This document shows, in pieces, positions 1-12,600 of a stretch of 64,000 nt of DNA. Made by a program: the position numbers and the translations under genes. The notes under the pieces are model-generated. The model was not told the origin of the DNA. It did no database searches and saw only the letters and a list, made by a program, of their open reading frames with translations. Position 1 is the stretch's first letter. Every line of letters starts with the position of its first letter. Origin of the DNA: Antedon bifida (Eukaryota > Echinodermata > Crinoidea > Comatulida > Antedonidae); contig OY727095.1 in the NCBI GenBank assembly GCA_963402885.1, forward strand, positions 11,165,001 through 11,229,000. Reading direction: 5' to 3'.

Positions 1-53
1 GTTTCCTAGAAAAATCAAGTACAGTACTGTGTTAAACAATGTAATACATTTAC

Positions 54-1431
54 CTGTTTTTCTTGAAGTTCTTTGAATTTTCGAAGATCAGCACTGAAAA
101 GAACCTAAAAAATAATAAACAAATAAATAAATGTTTTTCATATATGGATTATCTACATGCAGTGCTAGTCTTGCAGTTTCCAATCCAACACAAGGTCACG
201 CTTAGAATTTTAACTTGTGGTACAAAGTGAGTACCGCCAACAATTAATGGTACTCTGAGCCAATACGTCCTGTGTTTGTATCTGTATAATGTGGTGTTTT
301 AGTATTCATATTTTTGGGGGATCACAATAATTTTGCATGGAAAATAATTAAAGATAGAATATTTACAGAGTGCGCCCATCCTGCATATTGTCCAAACAGC
401 TGCCTGTAACAGTTCCCTATTTCCTGATAGACTTTGGCTGTTAATGATTTTGTTTTCGTCAACTTGGGCATGTAGTCGCGTGCAGTAATCTGCCATACAT
501 GGGTATCAACCGGGATACATTCAGTCTTGTCCAATGAAAACAAACACACACAATCTGCTACCTGTAGTAAAAGATGAAAAGTATAAAAAATAAAATGGAT
601 GATGAAAAAAGTTCTGCGTAATTCTTTTGGTGTACTTTGTTATTAAATTTGGTCTAAATTATAATTTGTCTATTGTGCTGAATCTACCCCTTTGTCTAGT
701 CCTTTGTAAACTGCAATCTGGATTTTAGCTAAAAGATTCTGAAGTATATGTAAAATTGATAACAATTATAAATAACCTTTGGTCCGACGCCCTTAAGTTT
801 CAATAGTGATTCCTTAGCTTCAGCATATGTAACGTTTCTTAAAGATTTCACCCATTCAGTTCCGCCGTTCTGCATTATGAAATCAGCTGAGCTGCTGATG
901 TAACCAGCTCTGTATCCAAATCCTAGCTTCCTAAGCTTCGTTTCAACATCTGGCCCAGTAAGGCTGGCTGCATCTGGAAAAGAATACCACTTTTCTCCGT
1001 CAACTTCCATCAGCATGTCTCCATAATTGGTGCACATTGCTTCAACCATACCAGTAATGCGAGAGATGTTGTTGTTTGATGAACAAATGAATGAAAATAG
1101 GTTTTCTGTTGGGTCTATGCGTAGTGTTCGGACACCAACAAACTTTGAAGCAATCTTTGAAAAGTTGGAATCAGCTTTGGACCATTGATCGTATAAATCT
1201 TCCAACGATGTGTTCAATTGAAAGTAATCTTTAAGAATATCTTCGTCTGTAAGTTGAAATTTGGTCGTTGTCGTTGCATGTGTGGTACTTCTGCGTTTGT
1301 TAGACAGTTTGTGTTTTGATGTTTCTGGTCGGTTAACTTCATATAGGATGTCACCTTCATTGGTCTGTGTTAACGTCCAGACGCCACCAGCCAAGACACT
1401 GCGGAAAACACCTGGTTTGATTTCTTTCCAT
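54..1431 (-). CDS. OGG1: 8-oxoguanine DNA glycosylase, exons 2-4 (partial gene)
   Basis: OGG1 is a nuclear and mitochondrial base-excision-repair glycosylase/AP lyase that removes 8-oxoguanine. Exons read on the minus strand are 1431-777, 561-367 and 104-54, with AG/GT borders and consistent phases (phase 2 entry, then 0 and 0). Exon 2 carries the OGG N-terminal domain (VLAGGVWTLTQT) and the helix-hairpin-helix part (FSFICSSNNNISRITGM, LRKLGFGYRAGYISSSA, LKLKGVGPK). The Schiff-base lysine is the last codon of exon 2 (GVGPK|VADC). Exon 3 supplies the catalytic aspartate in IPVDTHVWQI and ends GQYAGWAHS. Exon 4 reads VLFSADLRKFKELQEKQ and ends in a GT donor, so the C-terminus lies beyond position 1. 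Exon 2 starts inside an Arg codon (A|TGG) and needs an upstream exon ending ...GQSFR; that exon is found at 19590-19669. No lesions seen. Family identity is sure; the exact C-terminus is not visible. Confidence 0.95.
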
Positions 1432-1461
1432 CTGAAAAAAAAATTAATGAAAGAAAACAAT

Positions 1462-4400
1462 TATTACCACCACCAGCGAATATATATTTGATTCCAGCTA
1501 ACATTCGGCCAGTAGAGTGCTCATTTAACCGCTGAAACGCTGTTTTTTTAACTGCACAGGTCACTTTTGCAGCAAGAATTTTGCATTGGAATACTCTTAC
1601 AAATCTGCTGCAATTTCTACTATCCAGGTTAAAATATGTACTTTTTGAAGAAGATCCCTTGTTTAGGTTAGATTTTAATTTCTTGAATTGTTAAGAAGGT
1701 CCCTTTTTTCTTTTGTTCCTGTTCTATTGTTTTTGATCCACCTGTATCAAATCTGCATAGCCAGGTACTATAAGTAAGCTAAGCTTGGCTAGGAGAGAGC
1801 ATTGTTAAGTAATATCATACCATGTCACAGACCTTGTTGTTTAAATACCTTATTGGACATTATACCTTATTGGATACTACTGTACCTTGTTCAATACCAT
1901 ACAGTACGTCAAATAAACTGCACCTGACGCTATGAAATTGCTGTTTTGTTTTATATTACACTCAAGATTCCACACCTGGTGTGCTACACTGTATTTGGAA
2001 ATTAATACTCCTAATATGGAAGATTATTCCCACCACGAAAATTTGGTATAAATAGCCCAGGAAATGGCGACCGGGCTCAGTGAAGAAAAAAGTGCAGCTG
2101 GAGGTGTGCATTGAGGTAAGTTACAGGATTTACTTGATGATGTTCTTGGTGATTTATATTGTTGTATACATGTCCCTAGGGTGGATAAAACAGTGGGTGG
2201 TGTTGTAAACACAACCCCCTGTTGTAAACATTATTTGCTTTGGAGGAGCACAACATTTAGTTTTGATTTAAAATAGCTGTGTGTGTATAGTTGCAGAGAT
2301 TTTCAGTCACTATATAAGCATTGGTAAAGCCTGGTTTCCATTCAATGTAAGACTTCCTTCCGCTTACGATTGCGTTGTTTTCTTACGATTCCGCTTACGT
2401 TCCAATCAGTTGACCAAAAACTAACATCGATAAAAAAAATGTCATAATCGCGTTTTTCCTTGCGATTACGATGCATGACGCGGTTTATAGGAATTGATTC
2501 TGATTGGCTCTCAAATTCTGTAGATGATGGCATCTTGTGAAACGATTTTCACATAAAAACTGGACGGGGTAGGCCTACCTTATTATTAATTAAAATGGTT
2601 CTCCTCCATCATCACCCATCATTAACATCTTAAAAAGATTAACATTTTAAATTCAAATTTTTATTTTATTCAGTTCATAATAAACATTACTTTCATCTAA
2701 ATTAAGGTATTTTTTAAATTTGTTGTATGCTGCATGGTTATTCTGAAAAACATATTACTTATATATATAAAGATTTTTTGAAAACGCATCGTTTTTTTTT
2801 TCAATTTACAGGCAAATGAATAGGGAAAAAGGTTTGTAATTTGAACTATCCCCCCCCCCAGATAGCATTTGTTGATGTTTTTCAGAAAAATTATACATAT
2901 ATGTTTTCTAAGATTAAGATTGTTTTGCGTAGTTATTTTAAAATATAGACGGATCAAACTGCAATGTTTAATCATGGAGGTATAAATTACCTCTATGATT
3001 TAATCGTATGCCTAGACCAGAAAGACATTATTATGCGTTTGAACCAGAACCTAGGCCCATACAATCATCACAAACTGCCGACGGCGAAATCAGACTAGGC
3101 CTAGGCTAGGCCCCAGCAACAGAGCGACGAATGGAGATTAACCTCACTTGATTGATATCTCTGTGACTTGTTATGGCACTATACCATACAGTGTTTCATT
3201 TTGAAGCTAAGAGTAGACGCAAAAAGTAATAACAAAAGGCAAGAAAATAATAAATTGTGTGTTCGTTCGATAGGATGTGGAGCTTGGTGTTGACTGCGCT
3301 ACCGTGCGGACGTGTGCTCGAATCGCTCCTCAAAAATTTTAAACATGTTTTAACTCTCTCTGTTTTTAACCTTTTTAAGCTTTTTATGTGTTATCGGTTT
3401 TATTGAATTCTTGATGTAATATTTTACGACGCGTGTTAAGCCTGGACAAACAGCGTTGGATTCCACAGGTGCTGTACCGCGACCACCCATTGTTCTACTA
3501 CGACTACCGTGATTTTCGCGCGAAACCTACTTAGCATTGCCTTCGCATTTTCTTAATATTACTGAACATGAGCTCTTATTCAAGATCCCTTATAACTGAA
3601 CTGTTTATTTCGTATTTATTTTTGAGTTTCATAGCCCAAGGAATTCGGCGCCATTCCTCGTCACATGATTTGCATTGGAATATGGACTGGAATTCAAAGC
3701 ATTCTGACTGGTTAGCCCCAACAAGTTCTCATGTAAGATGACGGAGATGGAGACAGCAGGGAGGCAGTACTTTTTTTTTTTAAAGTTCCAGACCACAAAT
3801 ACAAGCATTGAAAAAACAAACAAATAAGCAGCTGAAATCAAGTGGTGGTGCTAGGCCAAAGAACCCACCAAATTAAAAAAGGCCCTGTAGCCCTACCACG
3901 CCGCCAGGAAATAGTGTATGCCAACAACACAGCATAGCGGAGGATGGTGCCGTTGAAGTGAGGCCGCTGTCACCGAATGTGAGACTGGATGTCTTTGAAT
4001 CAGAAGTCATAATATAAATGGTCACATGACACGCTATAAAATTGCCGATTTAAACAATAAATACGATCTATATATTATGTTTAATAATAATAATAGCTTG
4101 TATAGTAGTCGGTCCTAATTTGTTTTGCTAGGCCCAATAGATCATGTTACATTCTTGTTTTGCTAGGCCCAATACATATGTTACATTCCACAAGGGGGAT
4201 GTGTTTATTATTTAGCTATTTGTAAATACACTGATTTAAAGATCACTTTTATTTGAATCTGCTATTTAGTAGAATTGTAAAAAGAATACAAATTACAATC
4301 TGAAACTATTTAGCATAACCAAGTATTACAGAGAAGAGAATATAAAATTGAATTGTTTTTGGAAATTTAATAATATATTATGTTTTTGAAGTTTGAATTG

Positions 4401-5356
4401 ATAAAAAGAACCTAATTGTAAAATTTATTGGAATTGTAGAATGAATATGCAATTCATAACAGTAGTTGGTATCTTTTTGAGCAGTATTCCTCTACAATTT
4501 CGATAATATCGAAACAATTTACCAATGCTGACTTCCACCTAAAAGAACCTGTGGAACAGGCTCCTGGCTAAGAATGTGATATCGCTACTCGGAGATCCAG
4601 GTACACGGACAAGCGCAAAGACCAGCCAAGAAAAAAACTCACGTAGGATGCCACCCAGCGTCCACAGGAACCACACTCGCTACAGCCCCTTGACCGTTGC
4701 CAACCACTGTCTCCACTGATAACGGGACGCTCCAGCGCCTTTAAGCATTCGTCAAGGTCTTCTTACTGCCAGGGAAGGCCTCGAATTTGCAAGGAGCTGT
4801 TGATGGCGCCCCAAGCTTGGATCGCATTATCTGCCAAACAACAGAGCGGGAAGTAGGTTGAAAGATTGTCATTAGTAAGTTTTACTTTTATATACAATTT
4901 TAAATGTTTTACCCTGTGTTTATATTTAGTTTTTTCTGCCTTTTGCTTTATCGTTGTCATTAAGATCTAGCCACCATTATTTCAATAATTTGCCGTTGAT
5001 TTTTTTTTTAACCACATGTTATATAATAATACAAACTTATACAGAATAAAACACCATATCGAACTGCTTGCATGGTCTACCATGAAGTTTGCGAAGCTAT
5101 TGAAGCTGTACTAATGCCAAAGTTTCCTGTGATCAATCACAGGACTATTTAAAACATTACATCCAACTAACAGATGGGCCAAACAGCAGTTTGGCTAGTA
5201 TTATCCACCACAGGGTCAGTATTTCCGAGGAAGTTTTCAGTCACCAACATGTGGGACAGCCAGCGCGGCAGCCAGAGAGGGACGACTCCCTTTTTTTTCA
5301 TCTCCAGGGGAGTTTATTCAAAAATTGTTTCCAGTCATGTAGACGCCAAGGTGCCC
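1462..5356. other. Single-copy left flank, no gene recognised
   Basis: This stretch lies in OGG1 intron 1 if exon 1 is the unit-A copy. It is AT-rich with short low-complexity runs: a C-run near 2850 and T-runs near 2790 and 3770. A GC-richer island at about 4540-4760 gave no protein I recognise. TAGGCCTA octamers occur near 2570 and 3098. Segments at 5067-5194 share words with the duplicated unit (about 6926-7024) and are listed separately. The short open frames here look like chance. Confidence 0.6.
5067..5356 (+). mobile_element. Possible transposase-derived fragment at the left edge of the array
   Basis: One plus frame reads VYHEVCEAIEAVLMPKFPV, which resembles the helical part before the DDE domain of PIF/Harbinger-type transposases. 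The same region shares two short blocks with unit A: around 5067-5087 versus 6926-6946, and the block containing CATCCAACTAACAGATGGG at about 5161 versus 7000. The reading frame soon meets stops. It may be an older relative of sequence inside the unit, sitting right at the duplication border. Family assignment is tentative. Confidence 0.3.
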
Positions 5357-5464
5357 TGTAGCCGATGTGTTTCTTCCGGAATCATGTCATCACCAACCTG
5401 AGCATGACAACTCTCATAAAGCTTTTTGTCAAACTGTAACAAACCAAATATTCATAGACACTTT

Positions 5465-6420
5465 CATACTAGTCTTCCTTTCAAGTGGGGGCCGGTTACC
5501 CCAGATTATAAGAGGCAGGTCCTCGATAAGATGAAACTTAGGTCACAAGTATTTCCTCGTCATGAATGGGATTTTGATTGTCAACCTAAAAAAGCACCTG
5601 ATCCAACTACTAATGACTACTTGCTTAGCAGACCTGTCTAAACCATTCGTCCTGCATATTGATGTTTGTAGGGACGGCTTAGATCATAGTGGTAGCCGAG
5701 GATCTCATAGTGAAAAGAACTATCCTGCTCACAAACTTGAATTTCTCGCTTTAAAGTGGGCGGTTACAGATAAATTTAAAGATTACCTATACATGGCTTG
5801 TGGTACACGAGTGATGACTGATAGTAACCCTCTCACATATGTACTTTCTATTCACTACAAACCAGGTAAATTAAACATTGACGCCAATGCTCTGTCCTGC
5901 AGACCTCATGACATCAAACCCAACCGACAGTATGAAGAACAACAAGACTCTGTAATCTTGAGGCTAGGTTAAAAGGTAAAGCTGTGTTCTCGTGATACTG
6001 TATGATGAGCGCTCTTTTCCTACAATATGGTGTATCCATCAACACTCCATCTGTCAATTCATCCGACACTATTCCACTTATATATTGATTGGACGAACAT
6101 ACAGCAGAAAGATCCAATCATCAAACAAGTCATAAATTATGTCAAAATGGGTAAGAAACCAGACTCCTCGATAGGGTTACCCGATGAATGACTTATTCTT
6201 AGAGAGTTTGGAAAGCTTCAACTTCGTAATGCTATTTTATACAGATGTACAACCAATCCAGCTATAAAGGGACTTCACAACGAATTAGGTCATCTTGGTG
6301 TTGAGCGAACGCTGGCGTTGGCAAGAGACAGGCCCCGAATGAGTGCAGACATTGAAAGCTGGATTAGACATTGTGGTAGGTGCATAGCCAGGACAATACC
6401 CCAGAAGCTTGTACTTTAAA
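5465..6420 (+). mobile_element. Degraded Ty3-type LTR retrotransposon pol fragments (unit A)
   Basis: Two pol domains remain. The first, about 5615-5935, is the RNase H region (SKPFVLHIDVCRDGL, EKNYPAHKLEFLALKWAV, DSNPLTYVLS, KPGKLNIDANALS). It is internally shortened between the first catalytic aspartate and EKNYPAHKLEF, and again between PLTYVL and the KPGKLNIDA motif, so it cannot encode an active enzyme. The second, about 6200-6410, is an integrase zinc-finger-like segment (HNELGHLGVERTL ... HCGRC) in a different frame, ending at a stop. No LTR, gag, protease or integrase core was seen. Confidence 0.8.
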
Positions 6421-6987
6421 TTTAGTACTCTTTTAGTATACCATATATAATATAAAAATGTAAAAATATATAAAGTTGAAATGTAATTAAAGTTGGAGTG
6501 TCCAGCACGTCCGATGGCAAGAGGCAAAAAGAAAGAAATCTCCCACATGATATAGAAATGCAGCACAGTTGGTATCCGGTTAGTAATACCTGCATTAATC
6601 AACTAACGCTAATGACTGGTCATTTGCCACCAAATGAAACTCTATTTAAACAATACTACGATCAAAGAAGAGAGGTGGGAGACTGAAATTAACCAGTTGA
6701 ACTGCAATCTTCACCTTCTAACAAAGTAAGGTTTTTATTCTCAAAGGTTCCTTAAAGAGAATGAAAGAAAGATCACCACCACCGTAAAAATGGAAACTAT
6801 ATTGATCCAACAACAACGGTTCCACATTTTCTGCAGAATAGAGAGTAGCAATGACGTTGCACAGACTATCCACTGGAATGCCATTCAACAAGACCGCGAA
6901 TCAGTTTGGTTGTGCAAAATCAATCGCTTGCATGGTCTACCATGAAGATTGTGTTTATTATACCACTTCAATTTATAATCAATAACA

Positions 6988-7161
6988 TTGATAATTGACA
7001 TCCAACTAACAGATGGGACAAACACGGTGGGTCTATCTTTGTGGGGAACCCACACGTCCATAGAGCTGGTCATGGACCAAAAGATACAAGCGAGTATCGT
7101 TTTGGTAACCGAATATAAAAATGTCAAGCGGATAGAGTCGACAACGTCAATGTCTGTAGAG
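6988..7161 (+). pseudogene. OB-fold-like exon remnant (unit A)
   Basis: The frame reads IIDIQLTDGTNTVGLSLWG, then IQASIVLVTEYKNVKRIES and a final SMSVE followed by a GTATGT donor. The pattern (LTDGT..V.LSLW, then V.EY...K) resembles a nucleic-acid-binding OB-fold strand series as in RPA-type proteins. No ATG start is evident, so it would be an internal exon. The parent gene is not recognised; the flanking DNA shows no clear partner exon. An intact copy exists in each unit, so decay is not proven; I call it a remnant because the neighbouring domains are broken. Confidence 0.35.
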
Positions 7162-8616
7162 GTATGTATAATAACATTAAGTTAAGTTTTATAATAAGCT
7201 TTGGACATTCCATTTACAAACAAAATTAAATGACTGCACTATATGTGACTGCCATTCAAAAATACTGCAATATAATTATTAAATTATCGGGTTTAATTTC
7301 ACCATTCTTTGCAATTACTTTTTTTCATTTCTCCAAATATATATGTATATTCATTTCTTTCAGACATTTAACAATTACTATAGAATGACTTTATATTATA
7401 TTCCGAATGATGAGACCCGAAAGAATCCGCCCCTGGTGACAGTGATACATCTAAATCCATGGGTCCTGTAGACAAACGAAAGTACATTGTCTTCGAATCT
7501 CAGCTGCTAGGTTTGTTTGGTACATGCACTGCTTGCCACTAACAGGGACCTGTGTTACAATTACACAAAGATGTAGGGTATGTGCAATATCGGAACGGAC
7601 ATATTATCGCCATCAAGAACAATATCTGCAGCCAAGTATTGTGAATGTTTGGAAACTTTAAGAATATCTAAAACTACAGTAATGACAAATGTTCTTTTTA
7701 GGTGGGGATACCAGAATGGAGAGTCCGGGGCATACAGCCAAATTCGGATCATAGATAGACATGTTGTGATTGTTGTATGTTACAACAGGAAAAAAAGGAT
7801 GCAGCAACACAAATGGACAGGTTTAGGCTCTGAACAAGCCATCAAATTAGCCGAACCACCAGCATCCCAATAACAACATTTACAGAATTGCCAACAATAA
7901 AATTTTCACACAGCAATGACAAATCAAGTGTGGAATGTCACAGGAAAGGATAGAGGAAATTCATGCTAGAAGTATCCGACTTGAAGAAGATGTGAGTAAA
8001 ATAAAAGTGGCACTAGTCATCATCTGCCTTAAGATTACAGGGAGAAGGTGTACTTTATAATCTCGATTTTTATGAAAATGTAGGAGTTGGAATTAAAACT
8101 TGAAATAAAAAATTGTAATTAAAACTTGAAATAAAGAGTTGTAATTAAAACTTCGAAAATTTCTGTGAAGGTCTGGAAGACCAGAATTGCAGAAAACTGA
8201 TTTTGAAATTTAATTTTACACAACTTCCTTAAAGAGAATGAAGAAATGATCACCACCACCGTAACAATGGAAACTGGCAAGCAGATTAAAGAGAAAGGCA
8301 CCACGGTCTAAGCGGATGGGATGAACATGTCACCAGTCAAACTTAGACAGAATAAATAATTACAATTACACAAAGATGTAGGGTGTGTCAGGAAAGGAGA
8401 GAGTGGTACAGGTCTCTATAGCTTTAAATCCATTGAGACCAACCATACTGTTTGTCACATGAAAAATTGACTTTGGACAACCTAATGCACAGATATTGCA
8501 ATTAACATTAGACCTAGCATGTATGTTTATTTCACTTTGATAGTAAATACTCGTATTTTTCCTAGGCACCCTGTTATCTGCAATAATAGGCAATCGGGAA
8601 ACAAAAAACCAAGGTT
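7162..8616. other. Non-coding or unrecognised stretch (unit A; also 32111-33550 and 56478-57932)
   Basis: AT-rich DNA with short open frames that change between units. A short tandem repeat of an AATTAAAACTTGAAATAAAG word occurs at 8091-8150. The sequence CTTCCTTAAAGAGAATGAA appears at 8223 and, nearly the same, at 6750, suggesting an older internal repeat. No protein family recognised. Confidence 0.5.
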
Positions 8617-8931
8617 TTGGTAAAAAAAGAAAAGCACAAAGTTATGGTGACACCTCATGGACCAAAGGTAATCTGTTTGGCAAATCCTGAAATGGAACAT
8701 GCGCCAACCATGGCCGAAAAGCAGGCGTTGGCAGATGCTGATCTTGGTGAAAAGGTTATGTCAATCAAGCATTCTAATATGTCACCATCCAAGCTGAAGG
8801 AAGTAATGATGGAGGTTTTTCCAAAGCTTACAGAAGGTGGTGGCTATGAGCTGCTTTCATGTTCCGGCAACAATAGGGTTTTAGTCCCAATAAGTACACA
8901 ATTTTTTAACCATATATTTTATAAACTGTAA
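8617..8931 (+). pseudogene. Unidentified conserved-looking exon (unit A)
   Basis: The open frame includes APTMAEKQALADADLGEK and later LKEVMMEVFPKLTEGGGYEL. These words resemble an unnamed domain I associate with large uncharacterised invertebrate and fish proteins, some annotated as E3-ligase-like; I cannot name the family with certainty. There is no convincing ATG context and the C-terminal end runs into AT-rich sequence. It precedes the P2X7-tail-like domain by about 220 bp, so both may once have been exons of one gene. Confidence 0.35.
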
Positions 8932-9147
8932 ACAATGTTAAAGGGTTAAAAAAATATGAAATATAATTGTTTGTCCCTTAAACAATAAAAGTTTCATTTA
9001 TTATAAGCGCGTGGTGAAGCAGAAAGAAGCTGTGGCGATATGACCCTGTGTTACAGAGTAGGAAATGATTATGCATTTGAACCGTACACTGTTCGTTCTG
9101 CAGATAGTACTTTAAAAAAAGAACATCAACAACAGGCTAAGCTGTAG

Positions 9148-9378
9148 CCACCAAGGCCTAGCAGGTTGGATACAACCGAATGGTGCCATTGTGGCAATTG
9201 TAGGCATATGCTGTAGGAATGTTGCTGTTGTCACGCGGCAGGTGAATTTACAAGGAAGAGAGTAAATGACCTGGAATGTATTGCATTAACAGAATGTTTT
9301 AAGAAAATTTGCCTAGACCAGGAAGTTTTAGAGGTTGTGTTTTCTTCTAGGAGGTTAACTGTTAGGCGAGAACTTTAA
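9148..9378 (+). pseudogene. P2X7 C-terminal-like (cysteine-rich) domain with in-frame stop (unit A)
   Basis: The frame reads RLDTTEWCHCGNCRHML, then a TAG, then ECCCCHAAG, DLECIALTECFKKICLD and VLEVVFSSRRL before a TAA at 9376-9378. The order WCxCGxC - ECxCC - ECI - ICLD - VL matches the cysteine-rich intracellular domain found at the C-terminus of P2X7 receptors and, as a stand-alone domain, in many invertebrate proteins. The TAG falls inside the cysteine cluster and is present in all three units, so the copy was broken before the segment multiplied. No receptor transmembrane part is nearby. Confidence 0.65.
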
Positions 9379-9596
9379 TATTTTTATAGACTTACTGCAA
9401 GCTAATAAAGAGTGGAACAGAGGTAACTGCATACAGCATAAAGGCAACTGATGGTAGACTCGGTAGTGGAAAATGGAAAAAAAATAAAACATTCACAATT
9501 TATTTGAACATTTCTTATTATTAAATAACAATTTATGAACAATCCCAGAAGACGAATGATACGATTGAGGACTTCTTATTATCTACTTATTATTAT

Positions 9597-9692
9597 CCTC
9601 CAGTCGTCGGAGTTGATCCTCCAGTCGTTGGAGTTGATCCTCCAGTCGTCGGAGTTGATCCTCCAGTCGTAGAAGTTGATCCTCCAGTCATC
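9597..9692. repeat. 21-bp tandem repeat, about 4.5 copies (unit A)
   Basis: The repeat unit is CCTCCAGTCGTCGGAGTTGAT with third-position-like variants. On the plus strand it reads PPVVGVD repeats; on the minus strand it reads TTGGSTP repeats, a mucin-like linker type. Because 21 is a multiple of three, both strands stay open across it. I cannot attach it to a gene. Confidence 0.8.
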
Positions 9693-12600
9693 AGGAAATG
9701 ATGGATGTGTTCAACAGAACACATTGGTTTTTTCGTTACACCAATTGTGGTTGATCTGCATGAATTCAACATCTAATAAATTCTGACCGTAATAAAAACT
9801 GTCAGAACGGAAATGCAAAGACTTGTTCAGTGAAAGATGTTAGCTTTGATGGAATTGGGTCTTTCCAGAAAATTGTCATTGAAAGATCACAGAGACAATC
9901 AATCTTTACAGTAACCCAAGCAAAACTGAATTTAGTCTTTTCAATAAAATGATGAAGCAGTTTTTAGAGGCTATTAGTATTAGTATCATCAATTTTTAAA
10001 ATAATTTGAAATCGATATAACAGAGGAAAGAAGAGACAGGCAATGGAGAGACATACGAGGATGATGCTAAAAGCTATGACACATCGATGTATTCATTAGC
10101 CATTGACTTGAGTTTCAAATCCCAGTTTCTAATGCCAAGTAACTACCGTATTTAATACGGTATTTTTTTAATAGCGTATATATATACGGTATATTTCTGG
10201 AAGCGGAAATGGCGGTCACAAAAAAATACCGTATTTTGTATACATATTTTCCCCACCAAATTTGTGGATAAAATACAGTATTTACAAATCTTTACCGTAT
10301 TTTCTGTACCCTTTTCTGCTGCCAATAAAAAATGCCCTATATTTTTTTACCTGTGACATGAGGTCAACATCGTGTTGTGATTTGATTTTATGTATAGTAT
10401 ATAGGTTTATTCGGCGAAAATGTGGAGCGAAGACGTTATGGTATTTACTATAAATTTGTGAGGGGAAGTTAAAATTTCCGGACAACTAAAAGGCAATAAA
10501 AGGGACAACCACATTTATAAAGACATTTCTAACAAAATAAAGCAGGATTATTGAATAGACTTGTCTCCAAAGCAAGTAAACTCAAAGCTAAGAGCCTGCG
10601 AAAGCAGTACAACATGGCAAAAAAAATAACTCGGAGTCTGGGAGGGACAGAATTGCTTGTCCCCATTACGAGGTTTTGGACAGAATATTAGAAGATCGGG
10701 CCATACAGTAGCTGCCCCTCATTACCTAATGGATCAGAACCAGGTACAAAGTAGTAGAAAGTGAGGTGTAAAACTAAAAATAAAGCAGAATTACGGAATA
10801 GGTCTCTAAAACAAGTAAACTCAAAGCTGAAGAGCCTGCGAAAGCCGTACAACATTGCAAAAAAATAACTAAGTGGAAAGCGGAAAATATGTGGAGATCG
10901 AGATTTCGAGTGGGAAATTCCACGAGAGTGGAGTTACAGTGTGCACGCTCAGATACTTGGGTCAAACACAGACTTCCGGCTCACGTACAGTTTAGGTAAA
11001 AGGATGAATTTTAACACGACCACCCAAGTATTTTTTAGCAGAAACGGGGTACTAAAAAATATGGTATAGAATATACCGTATTTTATACTGTATTTTTATA
11101 CCATATTTTAAGCAGTTGCAGCAGAAACAGGCCATATGAATGAGCAACTAGATAGATGCTGCATCTGCAAACGGATTCACTTTTTTTTACTGCATCCAAT
11201 CAAAAGTGGCTGAAAAACTGCAGAAAGAACTACATGACTGTGCTTTGAAAATAAAGTCACAAGCAGCGGAAATACAATACAATTTTCTCTGTGTACAGTA
11301 GGTAGGACTGAACCACATGTGCAAATCAAACTATCGCCAAATACCAAGCTCAGCTATGAATATAATAAATGGGTCCAAAAAAGAGAAAGTACAGAAGAAC
11401 AGGGAAAAGTTGTTTAGTCATTAAATTAAATATAACTTTTTTTTATTTGTAAATCATGAGCCCACGAGATATGATATTTGTAAAATGTAAAATAGGATAT
11501 TTTTGAGAAATGGTGTATTCAAATATAATAAAAATAATTTTTAATCACTCATTTGGATAATTTTTGCACACTTTATGTTTCATCTGAATTTCCATATTGA
11601 TAAACATAAAAAGGTCTTTTGAAACCTTTTAAAAGAGTATGGTATATTTGTTTCTTTTTCTATTCCATTTCTTTCTGTTTATATTTTGGTAAAACTGTTG
11701 TCACTAACCTGTTGTTTTGTGTGTTATCATACTTTACCAAAATTAAGTCACTCTGATGTTATAGCTAAACAATGATTTTGACTTGACTTTCGAGGCATGT
11801 TATTTAACACGATTGACCACTAAATATCTGTTATTCAAATGCTTCTGGGGAGTCCGAAAGAGATAACTTCCAGCTAACATTCTTCCAGTATATATATATT
11901 AATCATATACCATCTGTATGGTAGTCACTTTTTGATTTCTTTCTTTCACAATCCATTTTATCCACTTCTTTTTCATGACATGTCTGGATTAATTTCAACT
12001 CAATCTCGTCATAACCCTTGCGTAATCATGTCTCAATGTTTTTCATGTTTCTCCTCTGTGTATTTGGTTATAATTCAGAGATGTGATTCCAATGACCAGT
12101 CCACATTGTGTACAATATAATACAAATTTTAAATGTACTGTACAGTAGTATCACATATTTGTGAACTACTCAGTCTGGATTTCAATAGACGTTTATAAAC
12201 TTTCTCATCCAATCTCATCTGCTCTGTTGCATTCAGTTATTATGTTGTTGTACAGTAACACTTATTATTGTGTAATATAAGTTTATTTCCAGTGTACAAT
12301 ATTTTTACACATATCTCCTCATAAGTTGCCTTAGTGCGAGGTTAGATTTCAGTTGCTCATAAGCATTGTTGCCATGCAACATCCTTATTCACTTGCTCTT
12401 TTGCTTGAAGAAATTCCTTGTAAATTGTTAATCAGCATATGGATTTTTTTTTAGGAATGTTATCATTTTTGGAAAAAATCACTGGGACTCAGATGTATTC
12501 AAACAACAGATAGAAGAGGCTGGTTAACATCAATTAATAATCTAACAGTGTTAGCTATAACATCAGGTTAAAATAACCTTGGTAAAGTATGATAAAACAA

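Noticed and set aside
2341-2540. MITE-like segment with repeated CCGCTTACGATT words
   Set aside because: The left part resembles common MITE starts, but I could not find a matching inverted end or target duplication.
3268-3330. tRNA-like stretch (GGATGTGGAGCTTGG ... GTGCTCGAATCGCTCC)
   Set aside because: A B-box-like TCGAATC is present, but the acceptor and anticodon stems do not pair convincingly; at most an eroded tRNA-derived SINE.
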